A stretch of 64,000 nt of DNA, taken from positions 2,242,501 through 2,306,500 of the forward strand of contig NZ_JAZIFY010000001.1 of NCBI RefSeq assembly GCF_036634195.1. The letters are read 5' to 3'. The DNA comes from Streptomyces sp. P9-A4. GTDB taxonomy: Bacteria; Actinomycetota; Actinomycetes; Streptomycetales; Streptomycetaceae. The translations under genes were made by a program, and so were the position numbers. Positions 55,778 through 64,000 of the stretch are shown piece by piece (within the stretch, counting starts at the first letter, position 1; each line of letters begins with the position of its first letter). Under the pieces are notes generated by a model that was not told the DNA's origin, ran no database searches, and saw nothing but the letters and a program-made list of their open reading frames with translations.

Positions 55778-56902
55778 TTACGGGGCGGCCGCCCGGAAGC
55801 CGATCGTCGGCACCGCCCTGCGCAGCGGCCAGGGGCGGGCGGGGGCGGGGGCGGGCAGGAGGCGCTCCAGGAAGGCGTAGCGGTCGCGCAGGGCCTCGGG
55901 GTCCTGCATGGCGTGGCCCTGGACGTGCTGCCACCAGGCGGCGATCTCGCCCCAGGTGGGGGCGGAGAGGGAGCCGCCGAACTCCTGGACGGAGAGGGCG
56001 GCGGTGAGGCCGGCGAAGGCGAGGCGGTCGGCGAGCGGCCAGTCGGCGAGGGTGCCGGTGACGAATCCGGCGACGAAGACGTCCCCGGCACCGGTCGGGT
56101 CGAGGGCGGAGACCTGGATGGCGGGGACCTCCGCGGTCTCGCCGGTGGCGCCGTCGACGGCGTAGGCTCCTTCGGAGCCGAGGGTGACGACGGCGTAGCG
56201 GACCCTGTCGGCGAGGGCGCGGGCGGCGGCCCGGGGGCAGTCGGCGCGGGTGTAGCGCATCGCCTCTGCGGCGTTGGGCAGGAAGGCCTCGCAGTGGGCG
56301 AGGTCGGTGAGTCCGGCGAGGTCCCAGTGGCCGGTGTCGTCCCAGCCGACGTCGGCGAAGACCTTGGCGCCGCCGCGGGCGGCCCGGGCGACCCACTCCT
56401 CGGAGCGGCCGGGGACGAGCGAGGCGACGGCCGCGCGCGCGTGGGGCGGGTAGGCGGGGAGGGCTCCGTCCAGGTGGGGGGCCTCGTGGCCGTGGGAGAC
56501 CATCGTCCGCTCGCCCTCGTAGGCCATGGAGACGGTGACCGGGGAGTGCCAGCCGGGGACGGTGCGGGAGAGCGACAGGTCGATGCCCTCGCCCTGTTCG
56601 AGGGCGTCCCAGCAGTACTCGCCGTAGTGGTCGTCTCCGAAGGCGGCGGCGAGCGAGGTGCGCAGGCCCAGCCGGGCGAGGGCGGTGGCCATGTTGGCCA
56701 CGCCGCCGGGGCTGGAGCCCATGCCGCGGGCCCAGGACTCGGTGCCGCGGACGGGGGCGCTGTCGAGGCCGGTGAAGATGATGTCGAGGAAGACGGTGCC
56801 GGTGAGGAAGACGTCGCAGGCGGGGTCGGTGGGTTCACGCAGGCGCACCAACGGGTCGACCCCGGCGTCGTGTTGCGGCTGGTCTCCCCTTGCTGCGGTC
56901 AC
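55778..56902 (-). CDS. PfkB-family carbohydrate kinase
   Basis: This 374-residue ribokinase-like protein has the N-terminal sugar lid LTGTVFLDIIFTGL, GSSPGGVANMATALARLGLR, and the catalytic motif ALDPTGAGDVFVAGFVTGTL, with Asp as general base. Substrate is unknown; ribokinase/adenosine-kinase-type sugars are plausible. GTG 56902 is preferred, because the upstream frame is low in third-position GC. It is divergent from the MFS gene. Confidence 0.92.
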   Translation of the reverse strand: MTAARGDQPQHDAGVDPLVRLREPTDPACDVFLTGTVFLDIIFTGLDSAPVRGTESWARGMGSSPGGVANMATALARLGLRTSLAAAFGDDHYGEYCWDALEQGEGIDLSLSRTVPGWHSPVTVSMAYEGERTMVSHGHEAPHLDGALPAYPPHARAAVASLVPGRSEEWVARAARGGAKVFADVGWDDTGHWDLAGLTDLAHCEAFLPNAAEAMRYTRADCPRAAARALADRVRYAVVTLGSEGAYAVDGATGETAEVPAIQVSALDPTGAGDVFVAGFVTGTLADWPLADRLAFAGLTAALSVQEFGGSLSAPTWGEIAAWWQHVQGHAMQDPEALRDRYAFLERLLPAPAPARPWPLRRAVPTIGFRAAAP

Positions 56903-57034
56903 GGCGGACTCCCCGGTCGTGGTGCGCTGGACCGGCACCGTGGTGCCGGTCTGGACAGTGTGCCCGATGGGGGTGGAGGGACGGGGGTGACGCGACGCGG
57001 ACGTCGCGCGTTGCCCCGCCGTTCCGACCCCAAA

Positions 57035-57066
57035 CCGATTGTGGCCCACATCACAGGCCGAATCGG
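57035..57066. promoter_or_regulatory. imperfect dyad before the MFS gene
   Basis: CCGATT-GT-GGCC and GGCC-G-AATCGG are mirror arms around CACATCACA. This is an operator-like site in the divergent kinase/MFS intergenic region. No regulator gene is adjacent. Confidence 0.45.
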
Positions 57067-57172
57067 GGGATACCGTCTTCTCCGCCCACTCGGATGCTTG
57101 ATACACATGGTGCCGCGACCCGTGGATCACCGGGCGCCCATCTCATTTCCCTGTTCAGTTCCTGGAACGCCC

Positions 57173-58522
57173 ATGTCGTCGCGCCCGCGCGTCCCGGGGG
57201 CTCTCGTCGCCCTCGTCGCCCTCTTCACGGCGGGATACCTCGCCCCGTACCTGCTGCCGACCGTCGTCGGCCGGCTCTCCGCCGGGCTCGGCCTCAGCCC
57301 CGCGCAGGCGGGCCTCGTCGGCTCCGTCCTGCTCCTCGGCTCCTCCTCGGCCGGCTTCACGCTCGCCGCGCGCGGGGACCGGATCGCACCGCGCCGGGCG
57401 GCCCGCGCGGGCCTGCTCGCGATGGCCGTCGGATACGGCTCCGCCGCCGCGACCGGCCTCGTCCCGCTGGTGGTGGCGGGCGCGGTCCTCGGCGGTCTCG
57501 GCTCCGGCACGGCGACGGCGGTGGCCGCCGCCGGGATCGCCGGGCAGCGGGACCCGCACCGGGCGGCCACACTCGGCCTGCTGACGGTCTCGGCCACAGC
57601 GGGCGCCCTGTATCTGACCCTGCCGCACCTGGCGGGCGGTCACGCCCCGCCGCTGCTGGCCATCGCCTGCGCGGCGGTCCTGGTGTGGCCGCTGACGAGC
57701 CGACTGCCGGGCGCCACGCGCGCGCGGGGCGGGCGGGCGGAGCGGCGGACCGTGCCGACGGGCCCGCTGCCGTACCGCCGGGCCGGGGTCGTGCTCGCCG
57801 GGGGCATCCTCTGCTGGTCCCTCGCGCAGAACGCCCTGTGGGGTGTGAGCGGCCGCATCGGGCTCACCCAGGCGGGGCTCTCCGAGGTCACCGTCGGCGC
57901 GGTCTTCGCGGCGGCGCTCGGCGCGGGCCTGGCGGGGGTCACGGCTGCGGGCGCGCTGGGCTCGCGCCTCGGCCGGGCCGTGCCGATCGGGGTGGGCACG
58001 GTCCTCATCGCGGGCTGTGTGCTGCTCAGCTCGGCCGCCGGGGACCTGGCGTCGTTCGCGACCGGCGAGATCCTGTGGAACGCCGTCTACCCGGTGGTCC
58101 TGTCGTACCTCCTGGGCCTGGCCGCCTCTCTCGACCCGCGCGGCCGGTGGGCCGTCCTGGTCGGCTCGGCGTCCTCCCTGGGCGTGGCCTGCGGCCCGGT
58201 CACGGGCAGCCTCCTCTCGGAGGGGGCCGGCTACCCGGGCATGGGCATGGTCCTGTGCGCGCTGCTCCTGCTCGTCGCCGCCCCGATGACGGCGGTCGCC
58301 CGCCATGCCTCCGGCCGTCCGCTGGTGCCGGGCTCGATCCACCGCAGGGGCGGCGCCCCGGCGGCGGTCCTGGCGGGCACGGCGGCGGCGACCCCGCCCA
58401 CGGTCCCCCAGATGGGCGCCCCGGAAGCACGGCTGGCCCCGATCCCGCTCCCGGCGGCCCCGGGCCGCCGCCGCCTGACGAAGGCGACCTTCCGGCTGGC
58501 GAGGCCGAGCGACCGGGGCTAG
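57173..58522 (+). CDS. MFS transporter
   Basis: This 449-residue protein has about twelve hydrophobic segments (ALVALVALFTAGYLAPYLLP, AGLVGSVLLLGSSSAGFTLA, GAVLGGLGSGTATAVAAAGI, TEVTVGAVFAAALGAGLAG-type runs) and an Ala/Pro-rich cytoplasmic tail of about 60 residues. Motif A is weak (ARGDRIAPRRAA), so the subfamily is uncertain. ATG 57173 (MSSRPRVPGALV) is chosen; ATG 57107 in frame would add 22 residues. The dyad at 57035 may regulate it. Confidence 0.85.
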   Translation: MSSRPRVPGALVALVALFTAGYLAPYLLPTVVGRLSAGLGLSPAQAGLVGSVLLLGSSSAGFTLAARGDRIAPRRAARAGLLAMAVGYGSAAATGLVPLVVAGAVLGGLGSGTATAVAAAGIAGQRDPHRAATLGLLTVSATAGALYLTLPHLAGGHAPPLLAIACAAVLVWPLTSRLPGATRARGGRAERRTVPTGPLPYRRAGVVLAGGILCWSLAQNALWGVSGRIGLTQAGLSEVTVGAVFAAALGAGLAGVTAAGALGSRLGRAVPIGVGTVLIAGCVLLSSAAGDLASFATGEILWNAVYPVVLSYLLGLAASLDPRGRWAVLVGSASSLGVACGPVTGSLLSEGAGYPGMGMVLCALLLLVAAPMTAVARHASGRPLVPGSIHRRGGAPAAVLAGTAAATPPTVPQMGAPEARLAPIPLPAAPGRRRLTKATFRLARPSDRG

Positions 58523-58778
58523 GGCGTGTCTTGCCGATCAGGCCGCCCCGAACCGCCGGAGCGGATCGGCTCAGCCGAACCGGCAGAAGTGGTCGGCGCA
58601 GGGCCCCGCGCTGCGTCTGGGTCAGGACCGTCGCCAGGGCGCCGATCAGGGGCACCACGACTCCGGCCACCCACCAGGCCCACCGGGGCGGATGGTGGGC
58701 CGTCCGGCCGGCCCCGGCGGTGCGTGCGGCGGCCGGGCTCGGTGGCGTGGCCGTGGGATCCCCTGCGCGACCGGACAT
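58523..58778 (-). pseudogene. possible remnant of a small membrane protein
   Basis: A minus-strand frame from ATG 58778 encodes a Pro/Ala-rich start and one hydrophobic helix (WAWWVAGVVVPLIGALATVL), but then reads on antisense through the 3' end of the MFS gene to a stop at 58200. That is more like a gene that lost its own end than an intact one. It may also be a chance frame. Confidence 0.25.
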
Positions 58779-58901
58779 GTCGGACACCGTGCCGCTCCCC
58801 CGAAACAACTGTCGTCGCCCGAGTGTCACCCCACGGCCGGGCCGAGAAACCCGATCCCCGAAAACGCGTTCGCCGGAAACCTGTACGCCCGGCTCACCGG
58901 G

Positions 58902-59912
58902 TCACCGGCCCGGGAACTCGTACGCCTCCACCTCCGCGAGGTACCGCGCCCTGCGGGGCTCGTCGTCCTCCAGGAACGAGGCCAGGAACGAGTTGCGGGC
59001 CAGCTCGCGGAGCTGTTCCGGCTCCAGGCCCAACGCCTCCCGCACCCCCTCGAAGTTGTCCCCCACGTACCCCCCGAAGTACGCCGGGTCGTCCGAGTTC
59101 ACGGTGACGAGCAGCCCCGCCGCCATCATCGTCCGCAGCGGGTGGTCGGCCAGGGTGTCGATGACCCGCAGCCGTACGTTCGACAGGGGGCAGAGCGTGA
59201 GCGGCACCCGCTCGCGGGCCAGCCGGCCGACGAGGTCCGGGTCCTCCATGCACCGCAGGCCGTGGTCGATCCGCTCCACGCCGAGGACGTCCAGCGCTTC
59301 CCGGACGTACTCCGCCGGGCCCTCCTCGCCCGCGTGGGCGACCTTGCGCAGCCCGAGCGCCCCGGCGGCCTCGTACACCTCGCGGAACTTCGCCGGCGGA
59401 TGACCGACCTCCGCCGAGTCCAGGCCGACGCCGGTGATCCGGTCCAGATACGGCTTCGCGGCCTCCAGGGTCGCGAGGGCCGACTCGGCCGACTCGTCGC
59501 GCAGGAAGCACATGATGAGCCGGGTGGAGACCCCGTACCGCTCCTCGGAGCGGGCGAGGGAGGCGCTCAGGCCCTCGATCACGGTGCCGATCGGGACGCC
59601 GCGGGCGGTGTGCGCCTGCGGGTCGAAGAAGATCTCGGCGTGCCGGACGCCCTGGGCGGCGGCCCGCTCCAGATAGGCGTCGGCGAGTTCGGTGAAGTCC
59701 TCGGCGGTGCGCAGGACCGCCATCAGTCCGTAGTACAGGTCCAGGAAGGACTGGAGGTCGTCGAAGCGGTACGCCTCGCGCAGGGCGGCGGTGTCCGCGT
59801 ACGGCAGGGTGACGCCGTTGCGCGCGGCGAGCGCGAAGGCCAGCTCGGGTTCGAGGGTGCCTTCGATGTGGAGGTGCAGTTCGGCCTTGGGAAGGCCCAC
59901 CGGGAGGTGCAT
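58902..59912 (-). CDS. add: adenosine deaminase
   Basis: This 336-residue metallo-deaminase has the zinc motif PKAELHLHIEGTLEPELAFA, catalytic Glu in KVAHAGEEGP, and a DHGLRC segment. The C-terminal SDDPAYFG supplies the final metal Asp. It converts adenosine to inosine in purine salvage. It follows rnz by 10 bases. Confidence 0.95.
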   Translation of the reverse strand: MHLPVGLPKAELHLHIEGTLEPELAFALAARNGVTLPYADTAALREAYRFDDLQSFLDLYYGLMAVLRTAEDFTELADAYLERAAAQGVRHAEIFFDPQAHTARGVPIGTVIEGLSASLARSEERYGVSTRLIMCFLRDESAESALATLEAAKPYLDRITGVGLDSAEVGHPPAKFREVYEAAGALGLRKVAHAGEEGPAEYVREALDVLGVERIDHGLRCMEDPDLVGRLARERVPLTLCPLSNVRLRVIDTLADHPLRTMMAAGLLVTVNSDDPAYFGGYVGDNFEGVREALGLEPEQLRELARNSFLASFLEDDEPRRARYLAEVEAYEFPGR

Positions 59913-59922
59913 GGGTGGTGCT

Positions 59923-60825
59923 CTATCTCTTCGGTACGGGGACCCTCATGAGGTCCTTGGCAATGCTCAGTTCGCCGTCGAACCCGGCCGCCCGCGCCTG
60001 GCGCTCGAACTCCTCCGGGTCGGAGTAGCGCTGCGAGAAGTGGGTCAGGACGAGATGCCGTACGCCCGCGTCCCGGGCGACGGCGGCGGCCTGTCCGGCC
60101 GTCAGATGGCCGTGGTCGGTGGCGAGCCGGACGTCCTCGTCGAGGAAGGTCGACTCGATGACGAGCATGTCGGCGCCCTCCGCGAGGGCGTGCACGCCGT
60201 CGCAGAGGCGGGTGTCCATGACGAAGGCGAAGCGCTGTCCGCGCCGGACCTCGCTGACCTCGTCGAGGGTCACCCCGGCCAGGACGCCGTCGCGCTGGAT
60301 CCGGCCCACGTCGGGGCCCTTGATGCCGTGCGCGGCGAGCCGCTCGGGCAGGATGCGGCGCCCGTCGGGTTCGGTGAGCCGGTAGCCGTAGGACTCGACG
60401 GGGTGCGAGAGCCGGGCCGCGTCGAGCGTGTACGCGTCGGTGACGGCGAGCGGCCCGTCGGCGGTGACCGGCGCCTCGGTCAGCCGCACGGTCTCGCGGT
60501 AGGCCGTGGCGTACCGCAGCCGCTCGAAGAAGTGCTGCCCGCCGGCCGGGTAGTGCGCGGTGACCGGGTGCGGGACCTGGTCGAGGTTGATCCGCTGGAT
60601 CACCCCGGCGAGGCCCAGCGAGTGGTCGCCGTGGAAGTGCGTGACGCAGATCCGGTCGATGTCGTGGGCGGCGACCCCGGCCCGCAGCATCTGCCGCTGG
60701 GTGCCCTCGCCGGGATCGAAGAGGATGCCCTGTCCGTCCCAGCGCAGCAGATAGCCGTTGTGGTTGCGGTGCCGGGTCGGGACCTGGCTGGCGGTCCCGA
60801 GCACGACCAGTTCGCGTACGGACAC
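59923..60825 (-). CDS. rnz: ribonuclease Z
   Basis: This 300-residue metallo-beta-lactamase-fold endonuclease processes tRNA 3' ends. Motif II is [16 protein letters not shown], and the further ligands are [11 protein letters not shown] and [10 protein letters not shown]. The N-terminal [20 protein letters not shown] is typical. It lies between HIT (16-base gap) and add. Confidence 0.95.
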   Translation of the reverse strand: MSVRELVVLGTASQVPTRHRNHNGYLLRWDGQGILFDPGEGTQRQMLRAGVAAHDIDRICVTHFHGDHSLGLAGVIQRINLDQVPHPVTAHYPAGGQHFFERLRYATAYRETVRLTEAPVTADGPLAVTDAYTLDAARLSHPVESYGYRLTEPDGRRILPERLAAHGIKGPDVGRIQRDGVLAGVTLDEVSEVRRGQRFAFVMDTRLCDGVHALAEGADMLVIESTFLDEDVRLATDHGHLTAGQAAAVARDAGVRHLVLTHFSQRYSDPEEFERQARAAGFDGELSIAKDLMRVPVPKR

Positions 60826-60841
60826 GTGCGCGCGTCCCGCT

Positions 60842-61201
60842 CTAGCCGGGGGGCCAGTTGAGGCCGCGGCCGCCCAGCACGTGCGCGTGGGCGTGGAAGA
60901 CGGTCTGGCCCGCTCCGGCGCCGGTGTTGAACACGATCCGGAAACCGCTGTCGTCGACGCCGTCCTGCGCCGCGACCACGCCGGCCTCGCGCAGTATGTC
61001 GGCGGCGACGGTCGGCGCGGCGGCGGCCAGGGAGGCCGCGTCCGGGTAGTGGAGGCGCGGGATCACCAGGACGTGGGTGGGCGCCTGCGGGTTGATGTCG
61101 CGGAACGCGACGGTCGTCTCGGTCTCCCGCACGAGCGTCGCGGGCACGTCACCCGCCACGATCTTGCAGAACAGGCAGTCGCCCTGCGGCTCTCCGGCCA
61201 T
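60842..61201 (-). CDS. HIT-family nucleotide hydrolase
   Basis: This 119-residue histidine-triad protein has [13 protein letters not shown] as the HxHxH catalytic triad and the N-terminal [13 protein letters not shown] typical of HINT-type zinc-binding members. It hydrolyses nucleoside phosphoramidates, with the role uncertain. It is the first gene of the HIT-rnz-add run. Confidence 0.95.
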   Translation of the reverse strand: MAGEPQGDCLFCKIVAGDVPATLVRETETTVAFRDINPQAPTHVLVIPRLHYPDAASLAAAAPTVAADILREAGVVAAQDGVDDSGFRIVFNTGAGAGQTVFHAHAHVLGGRGLNWPPG

Positions 61202-61277
61202 GGCCCGGTCCTCCTCGACTCCGTCGGTCAGTACACGCGCATGCTATCGGCCGCCTCCGACACCACCGCGTCCCCGG

Positions 61278-62372
61278 TCAGTCCTTGGGCGCGCGCCGGT
61301 TCAGCGCCGAGCGGCTCACCCAGTACGTGATGATCACGGCCCAGAACAGCGGGGTTCCGAGTCCGCCGACCACACCCGTGCCCAACGACCACAGGGCCAT
61401 GGACACCACCGAGTAGAGCCCGAGCAGGCCCACGGCGGTGGCCATCGCGATCACCGGCCGGCAGGAGCGCGCCACCAGGAACAGCGGGCGGCGCAGCCGG
61501 GGCGGCACCCGGCGGCCCATCCACAGCACCCAGCCGCCCCAGGCGCCGACGAGCACGACCGCCCCGGTCACCAGGGGCACGACCGCCTCCGCGCCGGTCG
61601 CCCCGCTCCGGACGGCGGCGGCGCCGAACGTCGAGGCGATGAAGCCGAGCAGGGCCACCCAGCGGGCCCCGGCGACCGTGTTCCAGGCCATGGCCTCCAG
61701 GTTGTAGCGGGCCTTGCGGTCCTGGAGGTCGAGCGCGGCGGAGGCGACGAAGCCTTCGGCGGCCTGGGTCCAGGCCCCGCGCCGGAACCAGCGGCGCCGC
61801 AGCCGCAGCAGCGACAGGTTGTTGTGGGCCTCGCTGCTCTGCGGGTTGAGCCGCAGCGTCGTCTCGTACGCCCGCTGCGCGGTGGCGTGGTCGCCCCGGC
61901 GCTGGGCGGTGAGCCCCACCAGGAAATGGGCCGCGTCCTCCTCGGGGCCGAGGTTCACGGCGGTCCGCGCCGCCTCGTACGCGGCGACGGTACGCGCGGG
62001 CGTGCGCGCGTGCTCCGCGAACTGGGCGAGGGCGGTGCCGAGGGCATAGTGGCTGCCCCAGAACTGCGGGGCGAGCTCCACGGCGTGCCGGGCGGAGGCC
62101 TCCGCCTCCGGGAAGCGGCGCAGGCCCAGCAGGATCTGCACCCGCATCAGCCAGCCCATGAGCAGCTCGGGTTCGGCGCGCAGCGCCCGGTCCACGGCGT
62201 CCAGGGCGGCCGGGTGGTCCTCGGCCCGGTGGTGGCAGCGGGCGAGCAGGACGAGCGCCTCGGCGTCCTCCGGTTCGGTCGCCAGGTGCTGGGCGACGAG
62301 CTCCCCGGCCTGCGCGTACCGCCCGGTGTCGTAGAGGGCCTCGGCGCGCCGGAGCGCGGTCGGGGCGGTCAC
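61278..62372 (-). CDS. TPR membrane protein paired with an AAA ATPase
   Basis: The 364-residue protein starts with TPR repeats (ALYDTGRYAQAGELVAQHLA, ALVLLARCHHRAEDHPAALD, TTLRLNPQSSEAHNNLSLLR). The C-terminal half has about four membrane helices (WVALLGFIASTFGAAAV, VVPLVTGAVVLVGAWGGWVL, VIAMATAVGLLGLYSVVSMA). GTG 62372 overlaps the stop of the AAA gene by four bases, so the two make a tightly coupled pair. The TPR part probably binds the ATPase or its clients at the membrane. Confidence 0.85.
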   Translation of the reverse strand: MTAPTALRRAEALYDTGRYAQAGELVAQHLATEPEDAEALVLLARCHHRAEDHPAALDAVDRALRAEPELLMGWLMRVQILLGLRRFPEAEASARHAVELAPQFWGSHYALGTALAQFAEHARTPARTVAAYEAARTAVNLGPEEDAAHFLVGLTAQRRGDHATAQRAYETTLRLNPQSSEAHNNLSLLRLRRRWFRRGAWTQAAEGFVASAALDLQDRKARYNLEAMAWNTVAGARWVALLGFIASTFGAAAVRSGATGAEAVVPLVTGAVVLVGAWGGWVLWMGRRVPPRLRRPLFLVARSCRPVIAMATAVGLLGLYSVVSMALWSLGTGVVGGLGTPLFWAVIITYWVSRSALNRRAPKD

Positions 62373-63664
62373 AGCTTGCGCTTCCGCTTGAGGTGGGCGA
62401 GGAGGTCGTCGTACAGGCCGCCCTCGTTGGCGAACATGGCGACGTTCCGGGCGGCGGCGAACCACGGCTCCGTGGACGGCTTGATCTGCTTGGCCGCGCC
62501 GAGCAGGTCCTTGGTGGAGATGAGGCGTACGGAGCCGCTGCGGGCGGAGTCCAGGAGGGCGGCCTCGGCGGCCGTCTCGCAGACGTGCGCGAGGTCGGCG
62601 CCGGAGAAGTCCTCGGTTGCCTTGACGAGCTTGCCGAGGTCGACGGCCTCGATGGGACGCTCGCGCAGGTGGTAGCGGAGGATCGACTCGCGGGCGGTGG
62701 CGTCCGGCGGCAGCACCAGCAGGGTGCGGTCGAGGCGGCCGGGGCGGCGCAGGGCGATGTCCACGTCCCAGGGGACGTTGGTGGCGGCGAGCACGAAGAC
62801 GCCCTCGTTGCCGGCGCCGCTCGCGATGCCGTCCAGTTCGGTGAGGAGCTGGTTCACGACGTTGCGCAGGCCGCTGTGGTGGGAGCGGGAGCGCTTGGCG
62901 CCGAGGGCGTCCAGCTCGTCGAGGAAGACCACGCAGGGGGCCTGGCGGCGGGCGGTCTCGAAGATGTCGTGGATGTTCTTCTCGGAGGCCCCGATCCACA
63001 TGTCGAGGACGTCGGAGAGCGAGACGGTGAGGAAGTTCGCGCCGAGCTCGCCCGCGACGGCCCGTGCGATGAACGTCTTGCCGCAGCCGGGCGGCCCGTA
63101 GAGGAGCAGGCCGCCGCGGAGCGACTTGCCGTACAGCTTGCGGAGTTCGGGGTTGCGCATGGGAGCGAGGAAGGCGGCTTCGAGCCGGTCCTTGACCTCC
63201 TCCATCCCGCCGACGTCGGCGAGGCGCACGGAGCCGGGCGCGTCGACGTCCCAGGCGGCGGCGTCCCCGGCGGCCCCCTCGCCGTCGGCGGCCTGCGGGT
63301 CCTCCAGGAACCGGGGCCCGACGACGTCCTGGACCTGCTGCTCGGCGGCGGCCCAGTCGAAGGCGGGGGGCTGGGCAGTGGACGCTTCCGGCTGTACGGG
63401 CGGGATCGCCGGCGCCTCAGGCCGTACGGGCGCTTCGGGGGCGGGCGCCGGGGCCGGCGGCATCCCCATCGCCCGCATCATCAGCGCGCGGGCGTCCGCG
63501 TCCCCCGGCGCGTGCTGGAGGGCGACGGCCGCCTCCGCGACGGCCTCGTCGGCGCGCCCCTCCGCGAGGAGGAGTTCGGCGAAGTGGAGGCGCAGGGGTA
63601 CGTCACCGGGGGCGGCGGCCACAGCGGCGCGCAGACTGCGGATCAGGGGGGACTCGTCGGCCAT
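62369..63664 (-). CDS. AAA+ ATPase with N-terminal TPR-like domain
   Basis: This 431-residue ATPase has a helical N-terminal domain (VPLRLHFAELLLAEGRADEA, VALQHAPGDADARALM) and a Pro/Ala linker. The AAA module has Walker A LYGPPGCGKTFIARAVAGEL, Walker B CVVFLDELDALGAKRSRS, and the second region of homology (LRRPGRLDRTLLVLPPDATA). It resembles Vps4/p97-type single AAA modules. The client is unknown. It precedes the TPR-membrane gene by a GTGA overlap. ATG 63664 is the first start with high third-position GC. Confidence 0.88.
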   Translation of the reverse strand: MADESPLIRSLRAAVAAAPGDVPLRLHFAELLLAEGRADEAVAEAAVALQHAPGDADARALMMRAMGMPPAPAPAPEAPVRPEAPAIPPVQPEASTAQPPAFDWAAAEQQVQDVVGPRFLEDPQAADGEGAAGDAAAWDVDAPGSVRLADVGGMEEVKDRLEAAFLAPMRNPELRKLYGKSLRGGLLLYGPPGCGKTFIARAVAGELGANFLTVSLSDVLDMWIGASEKNIHDIFETARRQAPCVVFLDELDALGAKRSRSHHSGLRNVVNQLLTELDGIASGAGNEGVFVLAATNVPWDVDIALRRPGRLDRTLLVLPPDATARESILRYHLRERPIEAVDLGKLVKATEDFSGADLAHVCETAAEAALLDSARSGSVRLISTKDLLGAAKQIKPSTEPWFAAARNVAMFANEGGLYDDLLAHLKRKRKL

Positions 63665-63824
63665 GCGGGCCAGCCTAGGGAGCCGCCGGGGGCGGCCGTC
63701 CACCGGGTTCCGTACGTACGCGCCACCGTGGGTTCGTACGGAGCGCCACCGGGTCCGGCGCCGCCGGATCGCCCACGCGCCGCCGGGTCCGGTGCCGCCC
63801 CGGCCCCGCCCCGGCCCGCGTCCG

Positions 63825-64000
63825 CTAGCTCCAGCGTCCCGTGCGTCCCAGGACCAGTGCCGTCGCCGCCGTGCCGGCCGTGGAGGTGCGCAGCACGCTG
63901 CGGCCCAGCCGGTACGGGCGCGCCCCGGCCGCCTCGAAGACGGCCAGCTCCTCCGGGGAGACGCCCCCCTCGGGGCCGACGATCAGCACGACCGAGCCCT
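63825..64000 (-). CDS. rsmE: 16S rRNA (uracil-1498-N3) methyltransferase, C-terminus (partial)
   Basis: The window ends inside this gene. The visible 58 codons encode GSVVLIVGPEGGVSPEELAV, then FEAAGARPYRLGRSVLRTST and AGTAATALVLGRTGRWS. That is the SPOUT-fold, S-adenosylmethionine-binding C-terminal knot of RsmE (GPEGG and LG..LRT). It methylates U1498 of 16S rRNA. In related genomes it adjoins dnaJ/hrcA. Confidence 0.92.
   Translation of the reverse strand, partial: GSVVLIVGPEGGVSPEELAVFEAAGARPYRLGRSVLRTSTAGTAATALVLGRTGRWS

Overview
The window looks like a core-region segment of a Streptomyces chromosome. GC is very high, third codon positions are almost always G or C, GTG starts are common, and no IS element, phage gene, CRISPR array, tRNA or rRNA is visible. 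The gene set and order (nirBD, ppdK, glyS, znu/zur, uppS, recO, leuA with its leader, M4 protease, era, phoH-ybeY-CNNM, rnz, rsmE) match, from memory, the conserved block that contains these genes in Streptomyces coelicolor. Species cannot be set from sequence alone.

Layout. 1-8.3 kb: half of a heterodimeric ABC exporter, an FMN reductase behind a near-perfect SoxR box, a class IV aminotransferase, a broken TetR-like remnant, a secreted protein plus class F sortase, and a ferric-reductase-like/TauE operon. 8.3-18.4 kb: assimilatory nitrite reductase (nirBD and a partner flavoprotein), a TetR/SDR pair with a shared operator, VOC and truncated haemoglobin proteins, a Tat-exported PhoX-like protein and an ArsR-type regulator. 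18.4-29.3 kb: pyruvate phosphate dikinase, Dus, DHA2 efflux, an aldo/keto reductase with its TetR, and glycyl-tRNA synthetase. 29.4-35.4 kb: the zinc-uptake operon with tandem Zur boxes, Zur itself, then recO-uppS. 35.4-46.3 kb: FprA ferredoxin reductase, a TPR protein, a TerB protein, a wall-anchored choice-of-anchor A protein, leuA with its attenuator peptide, an M4 protease with its emfourin inhibitor, and era. 46.3-50 kb: a WxL-type surface cluster and a dead cytidine deaminase homologue. 50-64 kb: XRE regulator/DHA2 pump, the phoH-ybeY-CNNM-YjbR operon, a PfkB sugar kinase, an MFS protein, the HIT-rnz-add run, a TPR-membrane/AAA ATPase pair and the 3' end of rsmE.

The most interesting non-gene signal is a short dyad, CTGATG-n3-CATCAG. 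It occurs exactly or nearly so about 60-110 bases upstream of genes for cell-surface or secreted proteins: the sortase substrate, the LAxTG-anchored choice-of-anchor A protein, the WxL-like protein, a small secreted protein, and more weakly the PhoX-like protein. It also lies upstream of the TerB gene. It may define a cell-surface regulon under an unidentified regulator. Other readable control sites are the SoxR box, two TetR operator pairs, tandem Zur boxes, a possible iron box before fprA, the leuA leader peptide, and a 17-bp hairpin that overlaps the ribosome binding site of the TPR gene.
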